64,000 bases of DNA from Psychroserpens jangbogonensis. GTDB lineage: Bacteria > Bacteroidota > Bacteroidia > Flavobacteriales > Flavobacteriaceae. The stretch is taken from positions 62,001 to 126,000 of the forward strand of contig NZ_JSWG01000009.1 of assembly GCF_000797465.1 (NCBI RefSeq), written 5' to 3'. The notes beneath the pieces are model-generated. The model was not told where the DNA came from, made no database searches, and saw only the letters and a list, made by a program, of their open reading frames with translations. The position numbers and the translations under genes are program-made. How positions within the stretch are numbered: position 1 is the stretch's first letter; each line of letters starts with the position of its first letter. This document shows positions 44,161-52,857 of this stretch, piece by piece.

Positions 44161-44637
44161 TTATGATGGATCAACTAAGAATAGTGGTTGATCAAATTCT
44201 ACTGGTGAAGAATCGTCAACTAAAATTTTAACGATTTTTCCTGATACTTCAGATTCTATTTCATTAAACAATTTCATTGCTTCAATGACACAAAGTACAT
44301 CGCCTTCTCCTATTGAAGTTCCTACCTCAACAAACACTGGTTTGTCTGGAGACGGTTTACGATAAAACGTACCAATAATTGGAGATTTAATTGTTATGTA
44401 TTTTGAATCGTCAGATGCAGCAGGTGCTTCTGCTACTGGTTCTGCAGTAGGTGCTGCTGGCATAGCCTGAGCCACTGGTTGATTCATTGGTATTTGCTGA
44501 ACATAAGTGGTAGATTCCCCTTTATCATCTCCGCCAGTTTTTATGGTGATTTTAATATCATCCATTTCTAATTTAACCTCACTTGCGCCAGATTTGGCTA
44601 CAAATTTGATTAAGTTCTGAATTTCCTTAATATCCAT
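44161..44637 (-). CDS. accB: acetyl-CoA carboxylase biotin carboxyl carrier protein
   Basis: 158 residues. A C-terminal biotinyl domain carries Lys122 in the biotinylation motif IEAMKLFNEIE; the linker (residues about 50-75) is Ala/Pro-rich as in other BCCPs, and the N-terminal region KEIQNLIKFVAKSGASEVKLE is the usual first domain. It shuttles carboxybiotin from AccC to the transcarboxylase. It starts 34 nt after fabH. Confidence 0.95.
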   Translation of the reverse strand: MDIKEIQNLIKFVAKSGASEVKLEMDDIKITIKTGGDDKGESTTYVQQIPMNQPVAQAMPAAPTAEPVAEAPAASDDSKYITIKSPIIGTFYRKPSPDKPVFVEVGTSIGEGDVLCVIEAMKLFNEIESEVSGKIVKILVDDSSPVEFDQPLFLVDPS

Positions 44638-44671
44638 AATTTTTTAGTCTTTTAGTTAGTTAGTTAAAACG

Positions 44672-45667
44672 TTAGGAATTATAAGCCCATTTTAAATATA
44701 TTGAGCCCCAAGTAAATCCGCCTCCAAATGCTGCGAATATAATTTTATCATCTTTTTTTAATTGTGATTCGTAATCGTGCAATAGTAATGGCAATGTTGC
44801 CGATGTTGTATTTCCGTACTTATGAATGTTCATCATTACCTTAGCAGGATCTAAAGATACTCTTTTAGCCGTTGCCTCGATAATACGTTTGTTAGCTTGA
44901 TGAGCGGCTAACCAAGAAATATCATCATTTGTTAAGTTATTTCTTTCTATAATACGTTCAGTAACATCTGCCATGTTAAATACTGCATTTTTAAATACAG
45001 TTTTACCCTCCTGAAACACATATTGTTTTCCTTCATTAAATGTATCTGCCGTAATTGGATATGAAGATCCTCCATAAGTCGCTTGAAGAAACTCTCGTCC
45101 TTCACCATTACTTCTTAATAATTCATCTTGTAATCCTAGACCTTCATGATTAGGTTCAAATAGAACGGCTCCTGCTCCATCTCCAAAAATGATACAAGTT
45201 GCTCTGTCTTTATAATTTATAAATGATGAGTTTTTATCTGCACCAATAAGCAAGACATTCTTGTATTTACCAGATTCAATATAACTTGAAGCAACAGACA
45301 TTCCGAAGAGAAAACTTGAACAAGCAGCTTCCAAATCAAATGAAAATGCATTTGTAGCACCAATATTAGTTGCAGTAAAAGCTGCGGTTGAAGCAGCCTT
45401 CATATCAGGAGTTGCAGTAGCAACAATCACTAATTCTATATCTTTTGGGTCAATGCCTCTTTTATTAATAAGGTCTTTGGCTGCATTTATGGCAAGGAAT
45501 GATGTGCCTTTGCCTTCTTCTTTAAGAATCCTGCGCTCTTTAATACCTGTACGTGAAGTTATCCATTCGTCATTAGTATCGACCATTGTTTCCAAAATTT
45601 GGTTAGTCAATCTATATTCAGGCAAATAAGCTCCTACACCTGTAATCGCAGCTGTGATTTTACTCAT
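44672..45667 (-). CDS. fabH: beta-ketoacyl-ACP synthase III
   Basis: 331 residues. Triad visible: Cys116 (LEAACSSFLFG), His256 (WLAAHQANK) and Asn286 (HKYGNTTSAT). FabH initiates fatty-acid synthesis by condensing an acyl-CoA with malonyl-ACP. Its 5' leader carries a 16-bp imperfect direct repeat of 20-bp period, and a terminator separates it from rpmF. The genes it precedes (accB, accC) supply its malonyl substrate. Confidence 0.95.
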   Translation of the reverse strand: MSKITAAITGVGAYLPEYRLTNQILETMVDTNDEWITSRTGIKERRILKEEGKGTSFLAINAAKDLINKRGIDPKDIELVIVATATPDMKAASTAAFTATNIGATNAFSFDLEAACSSFLFGMSVASSYIESGKYKNVLLIGADKNSSFINYKDRATCIIFGDGAGAVLFEPNHEGLGLQDELLRSNGEGREFLQATYGGSSYPITADTFNEGKQYVFQEGKTVFKNAVFNMADVTERIIERNNLTNDDISWLAAHQANKRIIEATAKRVSLDPAKVMMNIHKYGNTTSATLPLLLHDYESQLKKDDKIIFAAFGGGFTWGSIYLKWAYNS

Positions 45668-45687
45668 ATTGTGTTTTTAAAAAACAG

Positions 45688-45723
45688 TCCAAAAAAGACA
45701 AAAATCATCCAAAAAAGGCAAAA
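45688..45723. promoter_or_regulatory. direct repeat TCCAAAAAAG-x-CAAAA in the fabH leader
   Basis: TCCAAAAAAGACAAAA (45688-45703) and TCCAAAAAAGGCAAAA (45708-45723) differ at one base and are 20 bp apart, two turns of the helix. They lie 21-56 bp upstream of the fabH start codon. Candidate operator for a lipid-synthesis regulator; an AT-rich background makes a chance origin possible. Confidence 0.4.
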
Positions 45724-45803
45724 TTTTAATGAATTTACTAAATTTTGAACGCATATGACGCAAATTAAGTCGTTTTTAAGACTTATAGAAATTAAACATA
45801 AAA

Positions 45804-45827
45804 AAAACGCTCATTGCTGAGCGTTTT
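45804..45827 (-). terminator. terminator-like hairpin between rpmF and fabH
   Basis: Stem AAAACGCTCA (45804-45813) / TGAGCGTTTT (45818-45827), 4-nt loop, with the T-run on the minus strand beyond the hairpin. It sits 21 nt after the rpmF stop. Because fabH needs a promoter or read-through, this could be a partial terminator. Confidence 0.75.
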
Positions 45828-45847
45828 ATTATATGCGTGCATAATAC

Positions 45848-46051
45848 TTATGCTAAATTTTCTTCTTTTTCAGAGTTGTCAATTAATACTTGACCTCTAT
45901 AATGCAATTTACCTTCATGCCAATGAGCTCTGTGGTAAAGGTGTGCTTCTCCTGTTGTAGGACACGTAGCGATAGTCGGAACTGATGCTTTATAATGAGT
46001 TCTTCTCTTATCTCTTCTTGTTCTAGATATTTTTCTTTTAGGATGTGCCAT
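45848..46051 (-). CDS. rpmF: 50S ribosomal protein L32
   Basis: 67 residues. [17 protein letters not shown] and [14 protein letters not shown].. are characteristic of bL32, with a basic N-terminus and no zinc cysteines beyond one. It is 8 nt after the yceD (DUF177) gene, the arrangement seen in many bacteria. Confidence 0.96.
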   Translation of the reverse strand: MAHPKRKISRTRRDKRRTHYKASVPTIATCPTTGEAHLYHRAHWHEGKLHYRGQVLIDNSEKEENLA

Positions 46052-46059
46052 TTTATATG

Positions 46060-46614
46060 TTATTTATCCGTTAATAGTTTTTTTAATGTATTCCAACGAG
46101 GATCTATTTCCTCTGATGTTTCTTCTTTTTCTTTTAAGCCTTTTGGGCTTAACTCTTCTAATTTTTCAAGTATGTCTGAATCTATTGTACCATCTTCAAC
46201 TCCTGGATGAATACGTTTTGCTGGCATTGACAATATGATTAGCTCATATATATATTGCGCAACATTTATTTCGTAATCACCATGAGGTAAAATAACAATG
46301 TCTTCAAAATCATCATTATAATCATCTCCAAACTTAACAACCAAATTGAAATCTCCATTTACGTCTTGATTGTAAGGCTCATTTGTTAGGTCGCAATTGA
46401 CATTAACACTACCTGAAACTTGAAAATGTAACTCTAATAGTGTTGACTTCTTTTCGAAAACTAATTCTGTTTTGACGTCTACATTATTAAAATCATCATA
46501 CTCAAAATACTCAAAGAACTTTTTATCAATCTGATAATCAAAATGATGCTTTCCAAGCTTGAGACCAACATAAGGTATGGTATAGTCTTTTAAGGGCTTC
46601 ATCATCGCATTCAT
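46060..46614 (-). CDS. DUF177/YceD-family protein (23S rRNA accumulation protein)
   Basis: 184 residues. The core [16 protein letters not shown] and [18 protein letters not shown] match YceD/DUF177, whose members are linked to 23S rRNA accumulation and always sit before rpmF. Start uncertain: a promoter -7 box at 46625-46632 leaves only a few bases of leader, so the ATG at 46605 or 46602 (MKPLKDY) may be the true start. The bacterium's homologue is acidic at the C-terminus. Confidence 0.85.
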   Translation of the reverse strand: MNAMMKPLKDYTIPYVGLKLGKHHFDYQIDKKFFEYFEYDDFNNVDVKTELVFEKKSTLLELHFQVSGSVNVNCDLTNEPYNQDVNGDFNLVVKFGDDYNDDFEDIVILPHGDYEINVAQYIYELIILSMPAKRIHPGVEDGTIDSDILEKLEELSPKGLKEKEETSEEIDPRWNTLKKLLTDK

Positions 46615-46624
46615 TTTGAGCCTG

Positions 46625-46632
46625 CAAATATA
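46625..46632 (-). promoter_or_regulatory. -7 box (TATATTTG) of the yceD-rpmF promoter
   Basis: Minus-strand TATATTTG is an exact TAnnTTTG match. It ends 11 nt before the ATG at 46614. No TTTG at 19-nt spacing. Confidence 0.45.
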
Positions 46633-46674
46633 TACATTTTTATTTATTTCTTATGTCTTATAAACAAAAAATGT

Positions 46675-47721
46675 TTATATCTTTTTTGGCCTTGATTTTA
46701 GTGGGTTACTGGAGATGTTTTCAAATTCATTTCTATTCTTAAAAATTTGAATGGCAGTAAAAACGGCTTCTTTAAATGAACCGTTATCAGCTTCACCTTT
46801 TCCTGCAATTTCGAAAGCAGTTCCGTGGTCTGGAGAAGTACGAACTCTATTAAGTCCTGCTGTATAATTTACGCCATTTCCAAAAGCTATGGTTTTAAAA
46901 GGAATTAAACCTTGATCGTGATAAGCGGCAATAACGGCATCAAAGTTTTTATAATTACCTGAACCGAAAAAACTATCAGCTGAATATGGTCCGTAAACAA
47001 GTTTTTTGTTTTCTCTGATTTTTTCTAAGGTTGGTTTTAATACATTATCATCTTCATTTCCAATAACACCATTATCTCCTGCGTGTGGATTGATCCCTAA
47101 AACTGCTATTTTGGGTTTACTAATTCTAAAATCTTTAATTAAAGAATTATAAACGGTTTCAACTTTTTCTTCAATGACCTCAGAAGTAATATGCTCAGGT
47201 ACATCTCCAACTGGGACATGATCTGTAAGTAAACCAACTTTTAAGTTATCAGTAACCATAAACATGAGGCTTTTACCTCCTAGTTTTTCTGCTAAATAAT
47301 TGGTATGGCCTGGGAATTTAAAACTTTCAGATTGGATATTGTGTTTATGTATTGGCGCAGTAACTAGTACATCTATAGATTCCCTTTTTAATGCTTGGGT
47401 TGCTGCCTCAAGAGATTTGACCGAATACTCTCCAACCTTTGCATTCTCTTCTCCAAAATTAATTATCACATTTTCTTTCCAAACATTAAGCACATTGATT
47501 TTGCCTTCAACAACCTGATCTATATGATTAATTCCGTGAAAACTTATAGCGCTTCCATAATGTTTTTTGAAAAAAGACATGGTCTTTATAGAGCCGAAAA
47601 TAACTGGTGTACAAAACTCCAACATTCTATTGTCTTCAAATGTTTTAATTATGATTTCCGATCCTATTCCGTTAAGGTCTCCAATCGAAATCCCTAATTT
47701 TATCTTGCTTTCTTTTTTCAT
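46675..47721 (-). CDS. pdxA: 4-hydroxythreonine-4-phosphate dehydrogenase
   Basis: 348 residues. Start KLGISIGDLNGIGSEIIIK; metal and substrate loops FPGHTNYLAE (His) and VIAAYHDQGLIPFK (His-Asp). PdxA oxidises 4-phosphohydroxy-L-threonine in DXP-dependent pyridoxal phosphate synthesis. Other pdx genes are absent nearby. It is divergent from ribE, which begins 128 nt away. Confidence 0.93.
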   Translation of the reverse strand: MKKESKIKLGISIGDLNGIGSEIIIKTFEDNRMLEFCTPVIFGSIKTMSFFKKHYGSAISFHGINHIDQVVEGKINVLNVWKENVIINFGEENAKVGEYSVKSLEAATQALKRESIDVLVTAPIHKHNIQSESFKFPGHTNYLAEKLGGKSLMFMVTDNLKVGLLTDHVPVGDVPEHITSEVIEEKVETVYNSLIKDFRISKPKIAVLGINPHAGDNGVIGNEDDNVLKPTLEKIRENKKLVYGPYSADSFFGSGNYKNFDAVIAAYHDQGLIPFKTIAFGNGVNYTAGLNRVRTSPDHGTAFEIAGKGEADNGSFKEAVFTAIQIFKNRNEFENISSNPLKSRPKKI

Positions 47722-47809
47722 GGATTTAATCTTAGTGCTTTAACACACACTCACGTCGATTTTGGCTAAAATTTATAAGTCCTTTTAATTAAATCCTATC
47801 TTTTGTGTG

Positions 47810-47817
47810 TATTTTTG
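47810..47817 (+). promoter_or_regulatory. -7 box (TATTTTTG) for ribE
   Basis: Exact TAnnTTTG match 31 nt before the ribE ATG. No FMN riboswitch fold was recognised in the 127 nt between pdxA and ribE. Confidence 0.45.
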
Positions 47818-47848
47818 TCATTGCAAATTTAACCATTTAATTGACATT

Positions 47849-48448
47849 ATGTTTACAGGTATTATTGAAGATTTAGGGATTGTGACCAAATTAGAAAATG
47901 AGAAAGAAAACCTTCATCTGACCATGCGTTCTAAAATAACACATGAATTAAAAATAGACCAAAGTGTTTCTCATAATGGTATTTGTTTGACTGTGGTACA
48001 TATCAAAGATGACGCCTATACAGTTACCGCAATTAAAGAAACATTAGACAAGACAAATCTTGGCGACATAAAAACTGGTGACCACGTAAATATTGAGCGC
48101 GCTATGAAATTAGGAGATAGGCTTGATGGCCATATTGTTCAAGGTCATGTTGATCAAGTCGCCGTTTGTAAATCTGTAGAAGAAGTTGAAGGCAGCTGGG
48201 TATTTACATTTGAATATGACAATGCTTTAAATAATATAACCATAGAGAAAGGGTCAATAACAGTTAATGGTGTGAGTTTGACTGTGGTGAATTCTAAAGC
48301 AAATACGTTTAGTGTAGCTATAATTCCTTTTACGTATGAACATACTAATTTTAATACATTTACCGCAGGAACTGTTGTGAATTTAGAATTTGATGTCGTT
48401 GGGAAATATATAAAGAGACTCTACGATATAAACGCAATCTCTTCTTAG
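47849..48448 (+). CDS. ribE: riboflavin synthase subunit alpha
   Basis: 199 residues from ATG 47849 (MFTGIIEDLGIV), the invariant N-terminus; an upstream extension to 47807 lacks homology. Two lumazine-binding domains repeat the pattern NGICLTV (residues ~45) and NGVSLTVV (~145), and RAMKLGDRLDGHIVQGHVD is the family signature. It dismutates 6,7-dimethyl-8-ribityllumazine to riboflavin. Its stop overlaps the convergent CTERM gene by 4 nt. Confidence 0.94.
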   Translation: MFTGIIEDLGIVTKLENEKENLHLTMRSKITHELKIDQSVSHNGICLTVVHIKDDAYTVTAIKETLDKTNLGDIKTGDHVNIERAMKLGDRLDGHIVQGHVDQVAVCKSVEEVEGSWVFTFEYDNALNNITIEKGSITVNGVSLTVVNSKANTFSVAIIPFTYEHTNFNTFTAGTVVNLEFDVVGKYIKRLYDINAISS

Positions 48449-48648
48449 CGTTTTAAAAATTTAAATCGCTTTACCACTCCGTAAATAAGCGCAACAATTA
48501 ATAAATAAGGTAAGAAATCATCAATAGGCATGCCCGGAGGTGGTGGTGGCGCTGGTGGTGGTGGCGTCCCATCGGTTTGTGCGTTGCATACAAAACTTAT
48601 TAATACAAATAAGATTGAGGCTATATATTTCCTGTTTTGTATTTTCAT
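48445..48648 (-). CDS. 67-aa CTERM-type sorting-signal protein (Pro-rich, PID-CTERM-like)
   Basis: 67 residues from ATG 48648. Signal peptide MKIQNRKYIASILFVLISF..NAQ, then a short proline stalk (TPPPPAPPPPPGMPID), a hydrophobic segment (FLPYLLIVALIYGV) and a basic tail (KRFKFLKR). The PGxPID-helix-basic layout matches the PID-CTERM sorting signals of Flavobacteriia, proposed substrates of exosortase/XrtF-like systems. Almost the whole mature protein is the sorting signal, so its role is unknown. The longer frame to 48795 has no signal peptide. Confidence 0.7.
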   Translation of the reverse strand: MKIQNRKYIASILFVLISFVCNAQTDGTPPPPAPPPPPGMPIDDFLPYLLIVALIYGVVKRFKFLKR

Positions 48649-48941
48649 TAGGCGGTAAAAGTATAAAAAAAACTGTGTCAACAAAATAAAATGTGAAAAC
48701 TCGTCCCTAAAAACCAAAAAACATCGATGAAATGTAATTTTTTGTATTAAAGTCGTTAAAATTTTCCTAATGTCAAATATATGCTTTTTTGACATAATTA
48801 AAAGTAATTCAACTTTATTTTACTTTTAATGCATTGTTATATTGTATTTTACTTTCAATATATATGCGATATTATTCATAATTAAGCTTTCTGTTTTATG
48901 ATTTAAAAAAACCACATGCATTCAGTACAAATAAATTCTTC
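48649..48941. other. AT-rich intergenic stretch, no feature seen
   Basis: The 293 bases between the CTERM-protein gene and the LytTR regulator hold no convincing reading frame, hairpin, tRNA or promoter box on either strand. They probably contain the CTERM gene's promoter, not recognisable here. Confidence 0.5.
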
Positions 48942-49691
48942 CTATCTGTGCATTTGATCTAAGACTTCAATAACCTCAGATTTTTTTCTAACCGAAACAG
49001 GGACGCTCTTTCCGTTTTTAAGCATTAAATAGCCTCCATCAGTTTTAATAAAAGCGCTTATGCATTGCAAATTCACTAAATGACTTTGATGCACTCTCAA
49101 AAAACCATAAGCCTTTAGCATGTCTGCAAAATACTTTAATGTTTTGGTTACGAATATTTTTCTTCCATCTTGAAGATGAAACATTGTGTTATTACTATCT
49201 GATTCACAACGAATAATATCATCTAAGTTGACTATTATGATTTTATCCAAAGTGTGTAAAGAGATTTTGTCTGGTTTCTTTTCAGGTGAACTTAAAGTCT
49301 GCTTTAAAATGTCAAGCCGCTCCTTATTGGGTTGGATTTGCTGCTTAGCTCTTTCTATTGCTTGTGATAATTCTTCTTGAGCATAAGGTTTTAAAACGTA
49401 ATCTATTGCTGCAAATTTGAATGCTTTGATTGCAAATTCATCACTTGCAGTAACAAAAATGATTTTCGCTTTTAATTCTGGAAAAATCTCAAGGACGTCA
49501 AATCCTGTGCCATCGCCTAACATGATATCTAAAAATAGAATATCTGGTTCATTATTGCGAAGCACCCTTGCAGCTTCAACTACACTTTTAGCGGTGTTTA
49601 TGATTTTTATCTCGGGATGATTATTTGCAATATCACTTTTTAAAAGCTGCATTGCATCCACTAAATCTTCTACTATTATTGCTGTCAACAT
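48942..49691 (-). CDS. LytTR-family response regulator
   Basis: 249 residues. The receiver domain has the phosphoacceptor Asp55 in LFLDIMLGDG, the switch Thr/Lys in FVTASDE and YVLKPYAQ; the C-terminal LytTR DNA-binding domain starts about residue 140 and ends VPVSVRKKSEVIEVLD, with FLRVHQSHLVNLQCI the family signature. It should be phosphorylated by the adjacent sensor kinase (2-nt gap, coupled). LytTR proteins bind direct repeats about 21 bp apart; one such repeat occurs 4 kb away at 53671. Confidence 0.92.
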   Translation of the reverse strand: MLTAIIVEDLVDAMQLLKSDIANNHPEIKIINTAKSVVEAARVLRNNEPDILFLDIMLGDGTGFDVLEIFPELKAKIIFVTASDEFAIKAFKFAAIDYVLKPYAQEELSQAIERAKQQIQPNKERLDILKQTLSSPEKKPDKISLHTLDKIIIVNLDDIIRCESDSNNTMFHLQDGRKIFVTKTLKYFADMLKAYGFLRVHQSHLVNLQCISAFIKTDGGYLMLKNGKSVPVSVRKKSEVIEVLDQMHR

Positions 49692-49693
49692 AT

Positions 49694-52600
49694 TTAATAA
49701 TCAGTTTCTAACGGAATTTTAAACACTATGGTTGTGCCCTCAATTGTTCCGTCGTCTTGTTTTATTTCTTTTATTTCCATGGCGCCTGCGCCCGAAATTG
49801 ATTCTAATCGTTCTCGTGTTACGTTAAGAGCCATTGATTGATGATCTGATTTTGGCTTTTGTTGTTGGGAATTATAAATTCCAATACCATTGTCTTCAAT
49901 GATTACTTTCAATTGTTCTTCTGTTGTGTCAAATTGAATCTTAAGCTCGCCTTTTCTTGGTCCTTTCAAAATTCCATGTCGAATTGCGTTTTCAACAAAA
50001 GGCTGAATTAACATTGGAGGTATTAAAATTTCCTCTACATCTAAGTCGGTATTCAAAACGATATCATAATCAAAAGATTCTTCAGTCATTAAACGCTCAA
50101 CTTCAATATAATGTTTTAATGTTTTGATTTCTTGATCTAAGCTAATCTTGTCTTTTCTAGAATTCACTAAAGTATCTCTTAAAAGTATTGCGAAACTGTT
50201 AACCGTATCATTCATTTTCTCAGGCTTTGTTTGCGCCATTGCTTTAATTCCATTAAGTACATTAAAAATAAAGTGTGGGTTCATTTGCAAACGCAAAGCT
50301 TTTTGTTCAAGTGTCAATAAATGATTCTCTAGTTGTAAGCGCTCTTGTTCTTTTATGTTCTTATTCTTCAAGCGTTTTATATACAGAACTATAAAAAGAA
50401 TTAGCATCAAAGCGACTATTCCAATAAGTATCCATTGAAACCATGCTTTTTTGTGTAGAGGCCTTTCAATATGAAATGAAAATCGTATTAGATCACTTTC
50501 AATCCATCTGTAATTTCTAGATTGTACAACAAAATCATGAGACCCATAATTAAGTTCGGAAAAATCCTGAGTATTACTTGCAGACCAAGGACTCCAATCG
50601 CCTTCATTTAATTTATAGTGATATTCTATTCCGTTTGGATGATCAACATCTATCGTTTTGAAAGAAAAACTGACTTGGTTTTGATTTGGGTTTAGACTCA
50701 ATATCTTATTTGAATTACTCCAAACAGATAGATTAATCGTATCTATACTTTTATAAGCAACTTTGACATCTTCTAAAAAGAGGTTAGGTTTTTTAGGGTT
50801 GAGGCTTATATCTATCGATTGATATTCGGTTAGACCATTAATAGAGCCAAACCATAAATGACCTTTATTGTCTTTGTCAACCGCATTTAAGCAAGTTTCG
50901 ATACCCAGAAACCCATCGTTTCTACCAAAGAAAAAAATATCGTTGATTTCAATATCTTTAGTTAATTCAATCTTATCTACACCTCGTTCTGAGCCGACCC
51001 AAAGATAGTCTTGATCATCAAAAATGAGCTGATAGATATTTTCTGAAGATAACGTTTTGGCTCCTTTCAATTTTTTAAACACACTGTAATTAGAATCGTC
51101 AGACCACCAAACTCCATTACCAGCAGTACCTAAAAATATAGTTCTGTTTTGAACTAAAATGGAATTAATTGATATGTTCTGATCTAAAACTAAACCTAAA
51201 TGTGTAACCCGATTTCCTTTTAAGTAACCCAAATGACCATTTTGAGTTGCATACCACAATCGATCCTGATTATCTTTAATCATGTCTTTTATATACAGAT
51301 CCTCAACGCCCTCAGGACCTGAATAAGTTTTAAAAATAGTTAAGTCATCTAACTTAGGGTTATAACTAAATTTGACAATTCCGCTAGAATACGTTGCTGC
51401 CCAAACAGTGTCATTTTCGGCGTGTATTGTTCTTATCCAATCAAAAGGAAAACCATTTTCTCTATTTAACACTTTAGTCTTGATGCGCTCAATAGGGATT
51501 CTCTTTTTTGATTTTTTTATGGTGTCCAAGACAATTGAATCTATTTGTACTTTTCCTTTAAAAAGGATACCTCTACCATCAGATCCTGCCCATATATGCC
51601 CTTTTTTATCACTTGTAATGGTCTTTATTTTTACTTCTGAAAAAGTTTTAGGCAATTCTATATTATGAATTCCCATTTGATCAATTCTCATTAATCCAGT
51701 TTCAGCGTTTGAAATCCAAATTCCATTATCACTATGATGAACAGCATAAATACGATTCCCGTTTAAACCTGTATCTGTATTAAAGTGCTTAAAACTATTT
51801 TGAAAATATTTATACAATCCACCTCCAGAGGTTCCAATCCAAATATTTCCTTGTTGATCTGACAACACATCTCTTACGTGCGACGTGGAAAGTCCGTTAG
51901 TGTTTTTGATTGTGAAAAGCTCCGTATACGTTTCCGTATCAATAACAGAAATGCCTTCGCTATCAGTAGCAACCCAAAGCTGGTTACTATTTTGAATAGA
52001 AATGTTATTAATTCGTAATGGCTCTCTAATTAAATAAGCGTCTTCAAAGTCTTGAGCTTCAATCACCAATATGCCACTATTAAATGTAGATGCAAAAATC
52101 TTTGAATCTAATATTGTAAGTCCTATATAATTAATAAAATCAAGTTGTTCTATGGTTCCTTCTTCAGAATCAAGAGAGCTTAATTTCCAAAGTCCATTAT
52201 TGGTGGCTAACCAGTAGTGATTCCCATCAAAAACCAAATCGTTGATCTGGCTATTATTTATGCCTGAATGTAAGTTTACTTTTTCTACGGAAACATCTTT
52301 GGAAAGTTTATAAACTCCTTTATTAGTCAGCAAATAAACAGTATTCCCAAACTTTAGAATTTCATTTACTTGAGGACTATCAATGTTGCGAAAAACATCT
52401 TTAGTCTTTACTGAAAGTCCTTTTTGGGTTCCTAAGTAAAGTGTGTCATTCGACGATTTAATCGCTTGAATATAATTAGATGCTAATCCATGAGTTTTAT
52501 TAAACACTTTGAAATCGCTTCCATCAAAACGTGCTAAACCTCCTCCCTGAGTACCTAGCCATAAATACCCTTTAACATCTAATGTCATAGCATATACCTG

Positions 52601-52741
52601 AGACTGAGGCAATCCGTCTTCTAGAGTATAGGCTCTAAGTTGTTTGTTTTGTGATTGTAAATCAGCAACAACAAACAGACAAAAAACAAAGAGGTAATAT
52701 GATAAAATATGTTTCAATATGGTATAGATATCTATTTGCAA
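49694..52741 (-). CDS. two-propeller sensor histidine kinase (Reg_prop, Y_Y_Y, LytS-type HisKA)
   Basis: 1015 residues. An N-terminal signal-like segment is followed by about 14 Reg_prop repeats (e.g. GLASNYIQAIKSS, NGLSTSHVRDVLSD) forming one or two extracellular propellers, a Y_Y_Y domain (about 690-760), a membrane helix (767-788) and a coiled-coil linker. The LytS-type kinase domain starts LQMNPHFIFN with His823, followed by an N-box (PFVENAIRH) and DNGIGI loop. Such kinases sense polysaccharides or surface ligands and phosphorylate LytTR regulators. It is upstream of the regulator gene with a 2-nt gap. Confidence 0.9.
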   Translation of the reverse strand: MQIDIYTILKHILSYYLFVFCLFVVADLQSQNKQLRAYTLEDGLPQSQVYAMTLDVKGYLWLGTQGGGLARFDGSDFKVFNKTHGLASNYIQAIKSSNDTLYLGTQKGLSVKTKDVFRNIDSPQVNEILKFGNTVYLLTNKGVYKLSKDVSVEKVNLHSGINNSQINDLVFDGNHYWLATNNGLWKLSSLDSEEGTIEQLDFINYIGLTILDSKIFASTFNSGILVIEAQDFEDAYLIREPLRINNISIQNSNQLWVATDSEGISVIDTETYTELFTIKNTNGLSTSHVRDVLSDQQGNIWIGTSGGGLYKYFQNSFKHFNTDTGLNGNRIYAVHHSDNGIWISNAETGLMRIDQMGIHNIELPKTFSEVKIKTITSDKKGHIWAGSDGRGILFKGKVQIDSIVLDTIKKSKKRIPIERIKTKVLNRENGFPFDWIRTIHAENDTVWAATYSSGIVKFSYNPKLDDLTIFKTYSGPEGVEDLYIKDMIKDNQDRLWYATQNGHLGYLKGNRVTHLGLVLDQNISINSILVQNRTIFLGTAGNGVWWSDDSNYSVFKKLKGAKTLSSENIYQLIFDDQDYLWVGSERGVDKIELTKDIEINDIFFFGRNDGFLGIETCLNAVDKDNKGHLWFGSINGLTEYQSIDISLNPKKPNLFLEDVKVAYKSIDTINLSVWSNSNKILSLNPNQNQVSFSFKTIDVDHPNGIEYHYKLNEGDWSPWSASNTQDFSELNYGSHDFVVQSRNYRWIESDLIRFSFHIERPLHKKAWFQWILIGIVALMLILFIVLYIKRLKNKNIKEQERLQLENHLLTLEQKALRLQMNPHFIFNVLNGIKAMAQTKPEKMNDTVNSFAILLRDTLVNSRKDKISLDQEIKTLKHYIEVERLMTEESFDYDIVLNTDLDVEEILIPPMLIQPFVENAIRHGILKGPRKGELKIQFDTTEEQLKVIIEDNGIGIYNSQQQKPKSDHQSMALNVTRERLESISGAGAMEIKEIKQDDGTIEGTTIVFKIPLETDY

Positions 52742-52803
52742 CTTACAATTTTGAACGCAGTTTTAAGCGTTGTAGTATATACATTTTTGATGTCATATAA
52801 AAA

Positions 52804-52834
52804 AGCGCTGCGCCCTTTAAAGAAACGCAGCGCT
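52804..52834 (-). terminator. terminator downstream of the SH3-protein gene
   Basis: Stem AGCGCTGCG (52804-52812) / CGCAGCGCT (52826-52834), with the A-rich left flank (52797-52804) giving a T-run on the minus strand. Confidence 0.85.
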
Positions 52835-52857
52835 AAAAACATCAACTACAACATTAA

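Noticed and set aside
47722-47848. FMN riboswitch before ribE
   Set aside because: No conserved RFN element helices or loop sequences are visible in the 127-nt gap.
48649-48795. N-terminal extension of the CTERM protein
   Set aside because: Residues upstream of 48648 are not a signal peptide and the ATG at 48648 starts a canonical one.
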